The notes: generated by a model from the sequence alone, not told the origin. A stretch of 64,000 nucleotides of DNA from Aphanomyces cochlioides (GCA_019828595.1 JAHQRK010000014.1:2046001-2110000); one strand, 5' to 3'. Counted from the stretch's first letter, positions 10,932 to 22,864 are shown. A program made the numbers and translations.

Positions 10932-12036
10932 ATGGCATCGCGTCCAGCGTGGCTCCAGGCAACCAACGTCCTCGCGACGACGCTTCGTGACTATATCGCG
11001 CTGCAGAAGAAGCACCAAGATGAATTGCGTTTATTTGCCGATAAAGCATGCAAAGTTCTCGAAGAAACGGCTGCGTCAGGGTCAAATCAGAGCGAATTGT
11101 TGACTCAAGTGTCGGCACTCTTTGCCCACGCTGCCAGTGCGCCAGACGAAATGTGCGTAAATTTACCAATTGATATTCAAGAACTCCAAGAGGAATTGAA
11201 TCGCCAAGAAGAGGTGATGGACTTGATACGCCGTGAGACAGAGAAGTGCCACGAAATGTACGACGTAAGTATCAAATCTCGCTCGCGATACATCTCACAC
11301 GACCACAGAGCTCGAAAAAAGCATACGTTGCATCTCTCACAACATTTCATGACTCTTTTGAGAAGGCAAGTCGTTCCTTGTCAACTGCTTTGGACAAAGG
11401 AATCGACCCAGCAATTTTCAAGGTTGTCGACTCTGATGATACAAACCAACCGATCTCTACTGTAAAACCAAGTAAAGATTCAAAGCTAGTTGGACACGTC
11501 ATGGATGCCATTTGTCGCGCCAAACGTCACAAAGATCAGTGTTTGAAGGAGTACAAGGAATTCCGCAAAGTTGCTGGCGAGTATGCGACGTCGCTTGATT
11601 CCATGTCGGCAACTCATCAGGTACAACAGGAAAAATCATCCTGACTCACAACGAAGTTGTAGTCTGTTGAACGTGACAGCATCGTCTACATCACGTCTAT
11701 TGTTAAGAAGTTCATTGTTAGCTACTTCTCAGTTGTAAAGAACATCGAGGTAGGCGGACCACACTAGCACCCAGAGCTGACCTGTGTTGCTTTTGATAGT
11801 ACGACCTCAATCAAGTCCATGCGAGTGTGGAAGAAGAGCAAGCAAAGATTCAAGTTCCAGCGAGGCGCGTCGGCCATGCAGCAACAATTCACCAGGAAAT
11901 GCAAATGCATCCCCCTCCTCTTGGCGAGACTCTCGAACTGTCTTACTTTCTCGAGCAATATTTTCCAACGACGCACGTCCGGCCGCTCTTGGTGCGCCAT
12001 CAACCAAGAGCCCAATTGCATCTCGTCGCGACGTAA
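10932..12036 (+). CDS. Helical coiled-coil protein, F-BAR-like
   Basis: Four exons with introns of about 44-50 nt encode a mostly alpha-helical protein of about 300 residues. The N-terminal helix has repeated charged/hydrophobic spacing (residues 1-60). A second helical stretch, rich in EEL/RRETEK, precedes the first intron. Later exons give KAYVASLTTFHDSFEKASRSL, HKDQCLKEYKEFRKVAGEYATSLDSM and VERDSIVYITSIVKKFIVSYF, which resembles the last long helix of F-BAR domains. Such proteins bend or sense membranes, but the match is by pattern only. The start is the ATG at 10932; the frame runs on upstream without an ATG. A donor at the last codon could splice to a short extra exon ending near 12162. 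The next gene begins about 200 bases on. Confidence 0.5.
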
Positions 12037-12242
12037 TTTATCAAGTGAGCTAGCTATATGTAAGACTCTCTAACATAATCCAACAGTTCTTCCTCAAGAT
12101 TCATTCCCGGGCAGGTTTCTTCCTCAACATCGTTCCCCTCGTTTCTTCGATCACATGAATGAAGAACGACTGACCGACTGAGCGCCGGCCTGATCGTTCC
12201 GGCGGGGTGCCACAGCAGATACCGTCACGTCACGACGGACGA

Positions 12243-15200
12243 ATGATTCGACTGCACTCTATTTTGACGATGGTCAAACATTTCAGGGCGACATATCTAT
12301 TTTTATTCCGTAGTGGCGGCACGATGGGTGCAGGCGTAGGCCGGCCAAAAGTCCCTGCTTGGCTGGCTTCCCTTTTCCACGATGAATCAGCCACCATGAA
12401 ACGCAAAGAAACACTATGGGCAGCTTCCATGCTTGCGCCACTCTACTCAATTCAATCGCTGCCGTCGCTTGCGGCCGTCTCAAAGGAAATCATCGTCACG
12501 CCGAAAACAAACAGTTCTGAAATCATCCCCTCTGATATGCAGCTCATTTTTATCTACGGTGGCCAGTTGACCGCGACCGTCTTGGACCTTGGCACAGTCA
12601 CGTTCACAGTTGAGCGTACTCGGCGGTTGGTTCGGAAATTTTCGCTCACAAAGCAGGAAGCATCGCTGGCAAATCGGCTACGAACGTATACCGTCGACTG
12701 CGAGCACGTGACGGAAGAAGTGATGCTCTGTCGGCGCTACGGTGTCGCACCCGGCATGTCAACGTACCTGCTTCGGTTCGTTGCGTCAAAGATTCGAGCA
12801 CACGAAGTTGTCATCAAGTCTTTGATCGTGACGAACGTGAAAATCCAAGTCAAACTCAAAGCAATTGCGCTGCCGCCGATCGTGCCCAGTCATCCCAAAG
12901 GCACAACATGGGGACGGTTCAATTCGCTCGTCCCGTTGACTCCTGGCCGACGGACATCAGTGAGCCCCTCCAACGCATCGCTTCCCCCTGTCAGATCAGT
13001 TGACCCTGGCCACGTTCCCATCACTGACGACTGCGCGACGATTCTCCATCGAAGTCCGTACTTTGCCGGCATCCGCCACGCGGATTTGAGAGCCCTCGCA
13101 GACATGGGCACGATTTCTATCGTCCAGGAGGATGCAGTACGTTTTCTAGGTCGATTCGCTGTGTCTAACGAGTAGTTTTAGGTGGTCATGCATGAAAAAG
13201 AAGACGGAGGTCACGAGATGTTTGTCGTCCTCGCGGGGGATTTGCGCGTCTGTGTGCGGGATCCAGTACGAAAAAGTCCATGAGGGAATGGAAGTCTGAC
13301 GATTTGTAGGACACCAAAGTGCTCAAACCAGTCGCAACGCTACAGAGCGGATCATGCATGGGAGAGATGACGCTGCTCTTGCGGGGCCCTCGCACTGCAT
13401 CGGTGACAGCCATCACAAAATGCATGCTCGTCAGTATTGAGCGGAGTGCGCTCATGGGATTTCTTCGACGGCAGCCCAACGTCGAAGCGAATTTAAAGCG
13501 TGTGCTCATCGACAGACTGCTCCAAAACGCCATCGAGACGCGCGTCGTGCCCGTTTTTGATGCGATTCACTACAGTGATCTCATCCAGCTAGCGCCGCAT
13601 TGCTTTATCGAAGACCACGTCGCAAGGGGCACTGCATTGTGGCGTACGTTCCATATGACATTTCAAAAGTGTGACGTTAAGGTTTGACTACTTGTAGCCG
13701 ACATCAGCGAGCGCAAAACCTTTCGCATTCTCTTGTCTGGGAGCTTTGAAGTCGTGACAGAGACTGCGGCAGGGCCGACGAGCGTCATCAAGCAGTCAGG
13801 GTGCGCAGGTTTTAATTTCACACTTTTCACCTGTCCATTAGGTACATTGGTGAACTTGTCCCTGGCGTTGACCATCTTCCGCCCAACGCGACCGTGACGA
13901 CGACGAGCGAATGCACATTCTTGTCGCTCTTTCCAGACACATCTCTCGCACATATGAGCCCGCTAGCCATTGCTGAGGCCGCAATTCGGTGGTCGCAAGC
14001 CAATTGTACAGTCGAGCAAGTCCTCCATCATCCCGACGCAAGCCAGTTCTACATGCGGTACCTCTCGTCCGAGTTTAGCGAAGAAAACCTCGAGTTTGTG
14101 ATTGCCGTCCACACATTCAAGACGAGCACAACCGCGTCGTGGCAAGACGCCAATGTCATTGTGGCCGAGTATATCGTTGAAACGGCGCCCAAGCAAGTCA
14201 ACGTCGAAGCCAAGATGCGAGAAGAAGTCGTCGCAATGCTCGTCCACGCCGACGAAGCGGCGGCTCTACATATCTTTGATCGCGCGGTGGATGAAATCAC
14301 GACGCTCATGCGCAAAGACAGCTTTCCACGGTTCAAGAAGACGACATTCTTCCGCGACATGCTCGCGGCATTTCCCCTCCACGATCACACACAACACGAA
14401 GCCGCTCCCATGTCGTCGTCGCCCGCGCCAGACACATTACAAGACGATGCGAGAGCGCCGTCAGAAATCGGCAAACGCTTCAAGCACGTCCTTGACCAAG
14501 TGTTTGCCCACCGAGAGACGCGGAGACAGCTCAATCGAGGTGCGTCAGGACTTAGTTTTAGCAAAGCCATCAATAGTGCAAGGAATGAGTAAACACGTAA
14601 GCTTTCTCCCTCCCAAGTCGTTTCAAACTTATATTTAGACGTTGGGGCGGGCGCGACGATCCACTGCTGCGAGCGCTTCTTGCTTGGATGGGCGTGACGT
14701 GGAGTAAACTGAGCCACAAGGCGAAGCAAGACTTGTGGGGCTCGAGCCTCCTCTCGCCGCTCTTTGTCGACGACGACTTGGACACGCTCAGTAGTCTCAG
14801 TGTCGGCCACACAATTCTCCCCAACTTTCCGCTCATCAACCACAAAGCCAAAGTCGCGCTCTGCTACGAAGGCGAAGTCTCTGTCGTGATCCCCAAGATC
14901 GGCACGGTGATCTTCAAGATTGGCCCTCAGAAGCAGTTCCTTGGTCTCAAACGCATGAACACGGCAGGGTTCTCCTTCTCGAAAGCGCTCAACCGCAGCA
15001 TCTTGGAACACTCGAACGACGATCACTTTGTCGTCGACACGGAAGAAATTCTCGTCTCGGTGCACTCGTCCGATGACAAACTGCAACTCGCCAAGGAATA
15101 CCTGGTCCGATTTGTCGTGAGCAAGATGAACGGCAACGAAGTGATCATCAAGTCGTACCGCGCCGTGTCGATGCAAGTCTTGAAGCGATCCAAAGTCGTC

Positions 15201-16895
15201 TCGCTCGAACGGCACCACGCCAAACACGACACGAACAACAAGAACGCAGGCGTCTACTACCTCCTCAACAACGTCCTCAACGCCGACTCGCTCACATTGC
15301 TTCGCTCCGTGTCGTTCTTTGCCGACCTCAGCGACGAAAAACTCGTTCGACTTGCGGATCTCTCCACGATCAGCGTGCTTGCTCCAGAGTATGTCGTCTA
15401 GATCGCGCGCTCTCTTTGACTTTATACCTCGTTGTAGCGTCGTGATCTTCAAGGAGAACGACGAAGAAGGATCCGAGATGTTTATCATCCTAGCGGGGTC
15501 GTTGACTGTCTCCGTAGCGTCGAAAGTCGAAGGGGAACCGCCACTTGTCCTCGCGACGCTGCAAGCGGGGTCCTGCTTTGGGGAAATGGCGCTCATGACT
15601 CGAGTTCCTCGTGCTGCGACCGTCACCGTCCAAGACAACGCGATGCTGCTCAGCATTGAGCGCAAAGCGTTTCTTGACTTTCTCTCGGACAACCAAGAGG
15701 TGCTTCAACCCCCTCGTTGAAGCTTCGTCTTATGGAATGCCGTAGGTGAAGAAGAAACTCACGCATTTACTCCAGGAGCGCTTGATGAAGAAAGCGCTGT
15801 CGTCCAACATCGTGCCGTTCTTTGCCGTGATTGAATATGCGCGCATCATGACGCTGAGCGAGCACTTCTTCATTGAAGATCGCTTCATCTCGGGCGACAT
15901 GATTGCAACGCCAGAGACGTACGATCTTAAGTTCTCCATCGTCATATGCGGCTCCGTCGACGTCGTCGTCGAGAACCACACTGACGACGGAGCTTCCGCC
16001 ACTAGTAGCAGTAGCACGACGCTCGGTCCTGGGAGCTATTTCGGCCGCTTTGGCTTGCTCTCCGAGACAAAGTCATCCAGACGTCGGAAGAGTTCCGTCG
16101 TCGCGCGGACCAAGTGCGTCTTGTTCAGCTGTTCCAAGGAACAAATCGAAGCCGTGATCGGGACGTCTCCCGTCGAGACGGCGGAAATGTTTATTCGATG
16201 GCTCCGGGAGAAATGTGAGCTGCAGCATGTCATGGCTCATCCCACAGCTCGATCCTTCCTCGTCGAGTTTTGCACCGCCGAGTTCAGCGACGAGAATGTT
16301 CTCTTTCTCCTCGACGTTGAACGGTACGCTCTCCTCCATGCTCCCACACGTTCCTGACGTTTTTGGCGGTAGATTTACTTCGCTGACGACAGCAACAGAC
16401 CGCCGCGACGTCGCGCGGCATATTGTCGAAACTTTTATCCAAGCGAACGCCCCCAAGCAAGTCAACATTGACCACCGCATGCGAGAGGCCATCGAAGCCA
16501 ATTACGCCAAGAGCATGAGTAGCAGTGGGGTCGATTTGAAGGAAGCCCAAGACACCATCGACATGTCGAACGCAATGTTTGATGCCGCGCGGGAAGAAAT
16601 CACGCGGCTCGTGACCAAAGACACATTTCCGCGATTCAAACGCGCGCCACAGTTCCAAGCCATGCTCAATACGTTTGGCACGTACACCCACGCCCGACAC
16701 ATTTCGCTGCAGGATGCATACAGGCAGTTCAAGGAGAACATCGTCTTGAGTCCGCGCAATGGCAACAACGGCGATCTCTTTTTCAAATTCGTCAAGATCC
16801 TCGAGACGGTTAACAAGCACAAGAATCGTCGCGCGACCATGTTTCGAGAGGCCAATGGCGGTGGTGGCGGCACCAAAGTCGCGATAGAAAGGTAG
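12243..16895 (+). CDS. Doubled cyclic-nucleotide-binding/RGS protein
   Basis: Two tandem units, each with a novel N-terminal region, a cyclic-nucleotide-binding (CNB) fold and an RGS domain. Unit 1 exons are 12243-13136, 13182-13265, 13310-13643, 13698-13800 and 13842-14588. Unit 2 exons are 14639-15388, 15438-15699, 15746-16323 and 16373-16895. Each CNB keeps the phosphate-binding cassette with its arginine: GEMTLLLRGPRTAS in unit 1, FGEMALMTRVPRAAT in unit 2. Each RGS has the typical start (EFSEENLEF; EFSDENVLF) and the APKQVN signature. RGS domains speed GTP hydrolysis by G-alpha; CNB domains bind cAMP or cGMP. Unit 1 can stop at 14592, but a GT-AG pair at 14589-14638 removes that stop and joins both units in frame (about 1,420 aa). 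The second unit has no ATG covering its conserved start. I favour one protein; two tandem genes remain possible. The exact N-terminus is uncertain (alternative ATG at 12324). Confidence 0.75.
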
Positions 16896-16950
16896 GACGT
16901 GTGTAAGAAAGATAGAATTTTTTGGTACACGACTGAGCGTCCCTATGTGT

Positions 16951-17382
16951 CTATGGCAATTGCAGCATCGCGTGAAGACATGCATGGAGATCACCGTTGG
17001 CTTCACGCAACTTTCGTTCGGCGACGGCTGGCGTGAGGAGCATTTCATTCGCGAGTAGTGCAACATCTTCCTTGCTGACTTTGATCGCAGCGAGTTCTTT
17101 CTCCCGCTTGGCATGGATTTCCTTGTCAGCTTCTTCTTGCGCTCTCAACGACGCAAGCAGTGCCTTCAACGTGTTGGAATCGACTTCTTTCTCTGCTTTG
17201 TCGTCATCTTCTGCGTTCATCTTGTTCATAGCGTTGGCTTCTTCAGCTTTGCTCTTCGTTTCCTGGCCAGCTTCCTGTTCTTCTTCATCCTCTTCTTCCT
17301 CCAAGTCCGTGCGCTCTTCCGGTTCCTTTTCTTTCATCATCGTTGCAATTTCGTGGCCATGGATCAAATGATACACCTTCAT
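16951..17382 (-). CDS. HYPK-like UBA protein (NatA-associated)
   Basis: Single-exon, 143-residue acidic protein. Residues 15-85 are a low-complexity Glu/Asp/Lys-rich stretch. The C-terminal 45 residues (KVSKEDVALLANEM...AERKLREANGDLHACLHAM) match the HYPK/NAC-alpha type UBA helix bundle. In other eukaryotes HYPK binds and modulates the ribosome-associated NatA N-acetyltransferase and acts as a chaperone. It is convergent with the CNB-RGS gene, about 55 bases away. Length and layout fit the family. The start at 17382 is the only ATG far enough upstream; later methionines at 'MMKEKE' are alternatives. Confidence 0.8.
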   Translation of the reverse strand: MKVYHLIHGHEIATMMKEKEPEERTDLEEEEDEEEQEAGQETKSKAEEANAMNKMNAEDDDKAEKEVDSNTLKALLASLRAQEEADKEIHAKREKELAAIKVSKEDVALLANEMLLTPAVAERKLREANGDLHACLHAMLQLP

Positions 17383-19796
17383 AAACGTATATATTGTATT
17401 TCATAGTATATTACTGACAAAATGCATATTCAAATAAATTGTGATAATTAATATAATGATGAAACTCTAAACTCTTAAATTTTATGAGAAAGGTTGACAT
17501 GCTGGCATGGCGCTGGACGTCGCGGTCCTTACTGTCAATGTCACGTTGCGCTTGATATACAGACAGGTTTAGAATCACCAAAGAGGAGGCTATCAGACGG
17601 GTCACGAGCTTGCAACATGATATACTCCCGTCTGTTTCTCAAATTTGAAGGAATTTCAATTTGCACATGCCTTTCTGTGTTGACAAGTGGGTTCATGCAA
17701 GAGGCAGCCGAGGCAGCTTCTATGGAGACGGCGTATGTCGCGACGATTGTACAGCTGTATACGAACAATGAGGAGTGGACTCATATCTCGACGGGGCTTT
17801 CTTGCGAGCTAGTTCTTCAGTGGCATGAGGAATTTCAATAGAAACCACGTAGTTATATCCTTCCATCGGATTGTGATTTCCGTCCAAATTTGCCAATTTC
17901 AGGCGATATTTCCAGTCGCCTGGAAATCGTCCGGACAATATGATTGGCTAAAAATAATTTTACTATCAATTGATTGGCTGAAAACTGCCTTTGGTTGAAG
18001 TCTTGGTACACGAAATCGACGAAGCTTCGTCGCTGCGCTGGCGAGGCCAGAGGCCACTCCACTCGTTGTACGCTCAACATGAGGAGCACTGAATAACGTG
18101 GAATTCTCTTCGAGGTGGGGTCGCTGTGGAAGGTTGTTCAGAGTCATAGAGATGACGTGAGATTTGCAGCGTTTCTCTCACAAACTTAGGTTCAAAATAA
18201 CCTTCTAAAATTGATATTTGTATTATATTTCGGAGGTCTGGCGATTTGCCGGCGGTTGATTCAACCAATCGCCGGAGGAAATTTTGAGTAGAAAGCACAA
18301 TATAATCTTAATTTAGTGTTTGACTCGACCGAATACTTGCACGACAAGAACGTTAGGCTTCGAGACAAGCAAAAGCCCGCTTCGCCGCTCACCATGTAGA
18401 CGTAGCTCCTGCCAATATCCTGTGCTCCACATGATCTATCACTGCAAATTATCGAAAGTTCAAATGCCTTAATAGTTATTTCCGCTTTGGGGTAAGTTTG
18501 CGTCCAAGTGAGCATAAAAAAGACTTTTTGATAAAGCTAAGGGTTTCAAAATGAAGCTGAATGGTTAGGAAGTCGAGAACTCAGGCATTATGCGTTGCTT
18601 AACGCGCTAGCTCTTGCTTGGCAATGGCCAATACTTGTCGGTACAAGTACTTGGATCAAAAGTAAGTACCTACACTAAATAAAGGTTCTATCCTGACCAA
18701 ATCAGTCATATATTATAATAGAATTCCTCGACCGTGTGGCAAAGTTTGGCGTCGGTGCGAGACCGGTCGTGTAGTGGATGTATAGCGCGACAGACTTGCT
18801 CCCTTACCACTCTCAACGAAACTTTCAACCAGATACACTTGGTCTACACCAAGCCTTTCAATCCTCACGTCCAGGCCAGGCGACACTTGTGATAGAAGTT
18901 TGTGGTTCGAAACAGTCTGGTTTCCGCCCAACAGAGTTATCCGATGATGTCGGTACGTCGAGTGCGAAAAACACACTCGAGAGCCGTCGCTAGTTCTCTG
19001 GACGGAGGTACCAATGCATCATTCTTTTGGCGTGACCAGGTACGCCCTGAGCATATGCCGTGTGTGTCTAATGGCGAGATTTCATTTGATTGGGAGGAAA
19101 CCACAGATCATCTGGTGCACAACGCACTGCTGGTGGTCTTATCAACCTGACAGAGTCAACAAAGCCATAGGTGTCCGGTCTTTGAGTAAAGAACGCAGCA
19201 GCCATGGCGTCGAAAGTTTAGGGTACAGCTACGATGGCAAAGGACGCGAAATCGATGTCGATGTTCGTTGCGTCGTCGGCATGTCTCGCAACGGCACGGG
19301 AAAACACATTTGCAACGACAAAGTGCACAGCCCTGCCAACCAAGTCCACTGGAACTATCATCCCGCGATGGGATGCCGCGCCAGATGCTTCTTGTCGTGA
19401 GATTCGACCATGCTAGAGGAGTTTCGACGGATTGTCTGAGGAGCTGCATACGACGTCGACTGTCCTGGCCCCTGCTCTGTAATTCGTCATAGGTTGGACG
19501 GCGTATGCCGTCGCTGCTCGCAATCGACTTGTCAACGCAGGAGTGGGCTTGATATCATCATCAGCATGGTCGGAGAACTTGGTGTCCTTGTCGATGTGGT
19601 AATGATGACGCCTCTGCCATGTCAATCTATAGATTATCTGAACTTGTTGCCGTTGTGTCGAGGAGAGAGGGAAGGCTTCATCTGGCATGTCACTGGTAAA
19701 GAGAGAGCATGCGCCACTGAGTGAAGGCTGGTTGGACAATTACACACGATCTGCATCTCACAGCATCTCAGGTTTACAAAGACTGGCCATTTCACG
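17383..19796. other. Long intergenic stretch with possible gene relics
   Basis: No recognisable intact gene. Many 60-130-codon frames overlap without motifs. A GC-richer patch at 19190-19420 looks once coding. Its + frame after the MASKV start has an early stop, then about 60 codons including ATARENTF and GTIIPRWDAAPDASC, but I cannot assign a family. CCAATCA-type boxes occur around 17940-17985. Confidence 0.4.
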
Positions 19797-20600
19797 ATGA
19801 AGCTGGTCCAAGTCGTATTGTCAGTGTGTGCGGTGGCGAGCATCGCTCTCGGCGGGACACCGACGACTACTCCAAAGGCCACGCCCACGCCTGCACGCTT
19901 GGAAGAACTCAAGAAGCTCGGCCTGCCCGCCAACTACGATTCTCTCCCGAATTCAACCAAGTACATCCCAGATTCAGTCGTCACCTACACTCAACCGCTC
20001 AACTTTACTCGCCCCCCTTGCTACGACGAGCCCGTCGTCCAGTACCCGAATGGATCCAACAGCTCGTATCAATGCTGGTTGAGCCAGCAACCGACGTTTG
20101 ACGAACTCGACAGTCCAAACGATATGCTCACAAGTTGCAAGCAAAACAATTGGCGTCCTTGCTTCTATCTCGGCAATGACCACATCCGTAGCCCGTCGCT
20201 CGGATACGACTACTTCTTCCGCGTCACCGGTCCTGTGGCTCAAGCTGTTGTCCCCTTGGAAACCTCTGTCTGGCAGGGAGTCTGGGTCGCGCAAGGTTTC
20301 ATGGCCCTCCAATCTTACACCGAACAACTGTGCCTTGATGCGTTCTGGGACAAAAACAACCTTTATGTCCATGGCTACACTTGTGACCCAAACAATCCAA
20401 ACCAGTGGTGGAATTTCAACGTCAACTTGGACACAAGTCAGAGCCAGCTCATCCGACATGGCGGCCACCCTGGCTGGTGCTTGCAGACGAACGGTTTGTT
20501 GAGTGCGTCCAACTTTAACAACGTGCAGATGATTCCATGCAACGGCGGCGTGTTGGAACAGCAGAAGCGCTTGTACTTTGGAGCATTTGGCAGTCGTTAA
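19797..20600 (+). CDS. Secreted ricin-B-like (beta-trefoil) protein, copy 1
   Basis: Single-exon, 267-residue predicted secreted protein. Residues 1-20 form a signal peptide (MKLVQVVLSVCAVASIALGG), followed by a Thr/Pro-rich spacer. The middle domain has eight or so cysteines and NxS/T sites (NSS, NFT). The C-terminal 130 residues carry beta-trefoil lectin hallmarks: QSYTEQLCLDAF, NNLYVHGYTCDPNNPNQWWNF, GGHPGWCLQT and NVQMIPCNGG. It probably binds carbohydrate outside the cell, at its own wall or the host's. No enzymatic or toxic domain is visible. A near-identical inverted copy lies at 22082-22864. The stop is followed by T-rich sequence and, 117 bases on, the PXK-like gene. Confidence 0.75.
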   Translation: MKLVQVVLSVCAVASIALGGTPTTTPKATPTPARLEELKKLGLPANYDSLPNSTKYIPDSVVTYTQPLNFTRPPCYDEPVVQYPNGSNSSYQCWLSQQPTFDELDSPNDMLTSCKQNNWRPCFYLGNDHIRSPSLGYDYFFRVTGPVAQAVVPLETSVWQGVWVAQGFMALQSYTEQLCLDAFWDKNNLYVHGYTCDPNNPNQWWNFNVNLDTSQSQLIRHGGHPGWCLQTNGLLSASNFNNVQMIPCNGGVLEQQKRLYFGAFGSR

Positions 20601-20717
20601 AAATGTTTTTAATAGTTTTTCTATTTGTTCTTTTTTAGACATGTCTTTTTCTTTTTTTAGTTGTTCTTTTTCGACAATGGACTTTCCGGATAAAGATAAT
20701 AATTTTCGATTCTTGAG

Positions 20718-22061
20718 ATGGGAGCGAGCGAAAGCCTCGAGGAAGCGCCGCAGTCCGTAGATCCAAGTCCAGATTCTTTCGTCTCGACGGCTGTTCTGTT
20801 TGCACACAAATTCACAACGACTCATCCGTTATTCCAGTGGCGAAGTCACGACAATGTCGCTCGGAAAATGAGCAGTCGACGTGATAAACTCGTCTTTCTC
20901 GTCGACTTTGCCGACTTGTCAGGCAACTCGACTGGAAAAGTGCTCTTGTCAGTCGTCCCAGCGACGCCATTTGTCAAGGAAGTCGGTACTTATAAACTCA
21001 AAGCGCTCCTTGTTTCCCTACGACATCCGTGCCTCGTACCGACTTTGGACGTTGACGTTGCCAAGCATGGTCTATTGGTCGCCCAACCGCTTGTTGCAAG
21101 TGGAAGCCTGAAAGATTTGATATACAGCCAAGGCACTCTGCCTGCACCGTACGGTTGCAGCTATACGACACGTCGGGTAAATGGTCGTGGCTTGCCATTG
21201 CTGCATTTAAGTCATTACGGCCATCACGTCTTGCAGGTATTTTGATGGCATTTGTGACAAGGTATTCATGTTGACATCTAGGCACTGCTCTTTTTGCGAT
21301 CCATTGGATTTATCTGTGAGCATTTAAAGAGCAGCAATGTGCTTGTCGATGGTGGTATCGCTCGGTACCATTGTACATTGTGACTTGACGCAAACCTCTT
21401 GTGGATAGCATCTCGGATGTATTCAACAACATCGTTAGCCTTGAACGGAATGCCGAAGCGCAAAGGTGGACATTGCCTTTGGAGGCCTTTGCTCCTGTAG
21501 ATATTCTCCTCTTTGGGTATCTCTTTCGTTTCCTGCATGAACGTTATTTCTTGCTCTAGGCATTTGCTCTTTGAGATGGCATTTGGACGAGAGCTCAATG
21601 CAAGTTATCCAAGTGATTCTGACCTGATGGCAGCTCCTCTAGACGTCGCTGATGTACTCCAAATGGCTTTAATATTCTGTCCTCATTGTCTTCTAGGTTC
21701 TTCGAGCAATCTTTCTTGCTGAAACACCTCCAACCATTCCAGATCTCATGAGCATGGCTTTGTTTGCGGGTGTAGATTGCATCTCGGCAGACACCAAGTA
21801 CCTCAAAGTAGGAATGGAAGAGGTTTGAAATGACTCATTGCACGTGCGTAGAGTCGCCTGGATCCGTCCATGAAAGCTACACTGAAGACAGCGATGCAAT
21901 CGAATGAATCGAGACGACAAGCATACGTACATGCATTAGAGGCAAAAACGAAAGAAGACATTGACGAGTCGCCACAGGCGCCATCACACATTCGAAAGAA
22001 AAGAACAAAAGTCACAACTCGTGTTTCATATCGACGAGGAACATCGATGGCTGCAGCCTGA
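20718..22061 (+). CDS. PXK/SLOB-like pseudokinase
   Basis: Multi-exon kinase-like gene with introns of about 43-65 nt; first exon 20718-21236. The match to the PXK/SLOB family runs along its length. It includes YKLKALLVSLRHPCLVPTLDV and the strong family signature GSLKDLIYSQ. YGHHVLQALLFLRSIGF lies where PXK has its alpha-E helix. FGHLLFEMAFGREL and PPTIPDLMSMALFAGV follow, and then a Lys/Arg-rich tail (IRKKRTK). The catalytic-loop HRD is replaced by EHLKSSN and no DFG is seen, so phosphotransfer is unlikely. Human PXK works in endosomal trafficking, but it carries a PX domain that I do not see here; the N-terminus is short. The gene ends 20 bases before the convergent secreted copy 2. Confidence 0.75.
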
Positions 22062-22081
22062 CAGTCAAGCTAATCTTCAAT

Positions 22082-22864
22082 CTAGCTACCGAAAGCACCA
22101 AAATACAATCGCTTCTGCTGTTCCAACACGCCGCCGTTGCATGGAATCATCTGCACGTTGTTAAAGTTGGACGCACTCAACAAACCGTTCGTCTGCAAGC
22201 ACCAGCCAGGGTGGCCGCCATGCTGGATGAGCTGGCTCTGACTTGTGTCCAAGTTGACGTTGAAATTCCACCACTGGTTTGGATTGTTTGGGTCACAAGT
22301 GTAGCCATGGACATAAAGGTTGTTGTTGTCCCAGAACGCGTCAAGGCACAGTTGTTCGGTGTAAGATTGGAGGGCCATGAACCTTGCGCGACCCAGACTC
22401 CCTGCCAGACAGAGGTTTCCAAGGGGACAACAGCTTGAGCCACAGGACCGGTGACGCGGAAGAAGTAGTCGTATCCGAGCGACGGGCTACGGATGTGGTC
22501 ATTGCCGAGATAGAAGCAAGGACGCCAATTGTTTTGCTTGCAACTTGTGAGCATATCGTTTGGACTGTCGAGTTCGTCAAACGTCGGTTGCTGGCTCAAC
22601 CAGCATTGATACGAGCTGTTGGATCCATTTGGGTATTGGACGACGGGCTCGTCGTAGCAAGGGGGGGCGAGTAAAGTTGAGCGGTTGAGTGTAGGTGACG
22701 ACTGAATCTGGGATGTACTTGGTTGAATTCGGGAGAGAATCGTAGTTGGCGGGCAGGCCGAGCTTCTTGAGTTCGGCGGCACGGGCAGGGGAAATAGTCG
22801 CAGGGGCCGTCGTTTGGGCAATGGCCAAGGCAGCAATGACAGCGATGGCAATTGAGAGGAGCAT
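22082..22864 (-). pseudogene. Secreted ricin-B-like protein, copy 2 (two indels)
   Basis: Inverted near-identical copy of 19797-20600. From the segment LKKLGLPANYDSLPN onward the two are almost base-for-base the same. The signal peptide and spacer differ (MLLSIAIAVIAALAIAQTT), so this copy has its own leader. Two single-base differences break the frame. One is an extra C in the run after AACTTTACTCG (7 here, 6 in copy 1, near 22671). The other is a missing T in the CAAGGTTTCATGG region (near 22376). They are opposite in sign, so only about 300 bases between them are out of frame, but that stretch contains a stop. Either it is a recent pseudogene or the two sites are assembly indels; the first lies in a homopolymer. 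Confidence 0.7.

Noticed and set aside
14385..15692. 435-codon open frame on the minus strand
   Set aside because: It lies antisense to the CNB-RGS gene, whose + strand frames show cassette and RGS motifs and clean introns. The antisense frame is Arg/Val/Asp-rich with no motif, a shadow of third-position composition.
16284..17114. 276-codon minus-strand frame
   Set aside because: Antisense to the RGS exon and overlapping HYPK in another frame; no family features.
19974..20825. 283-codon minus-strand frame
   Set aside because: Antisense shadow of the secreted protein; the + strand has the signal peptide and lectin pattern.
21180..21236. Possible intron in PXK starting GTAAATGG
   Set aside because: Splicing it out would remove the YGHHVLQ segment that matches the family helix; the later donor GTATTTTG fits better.
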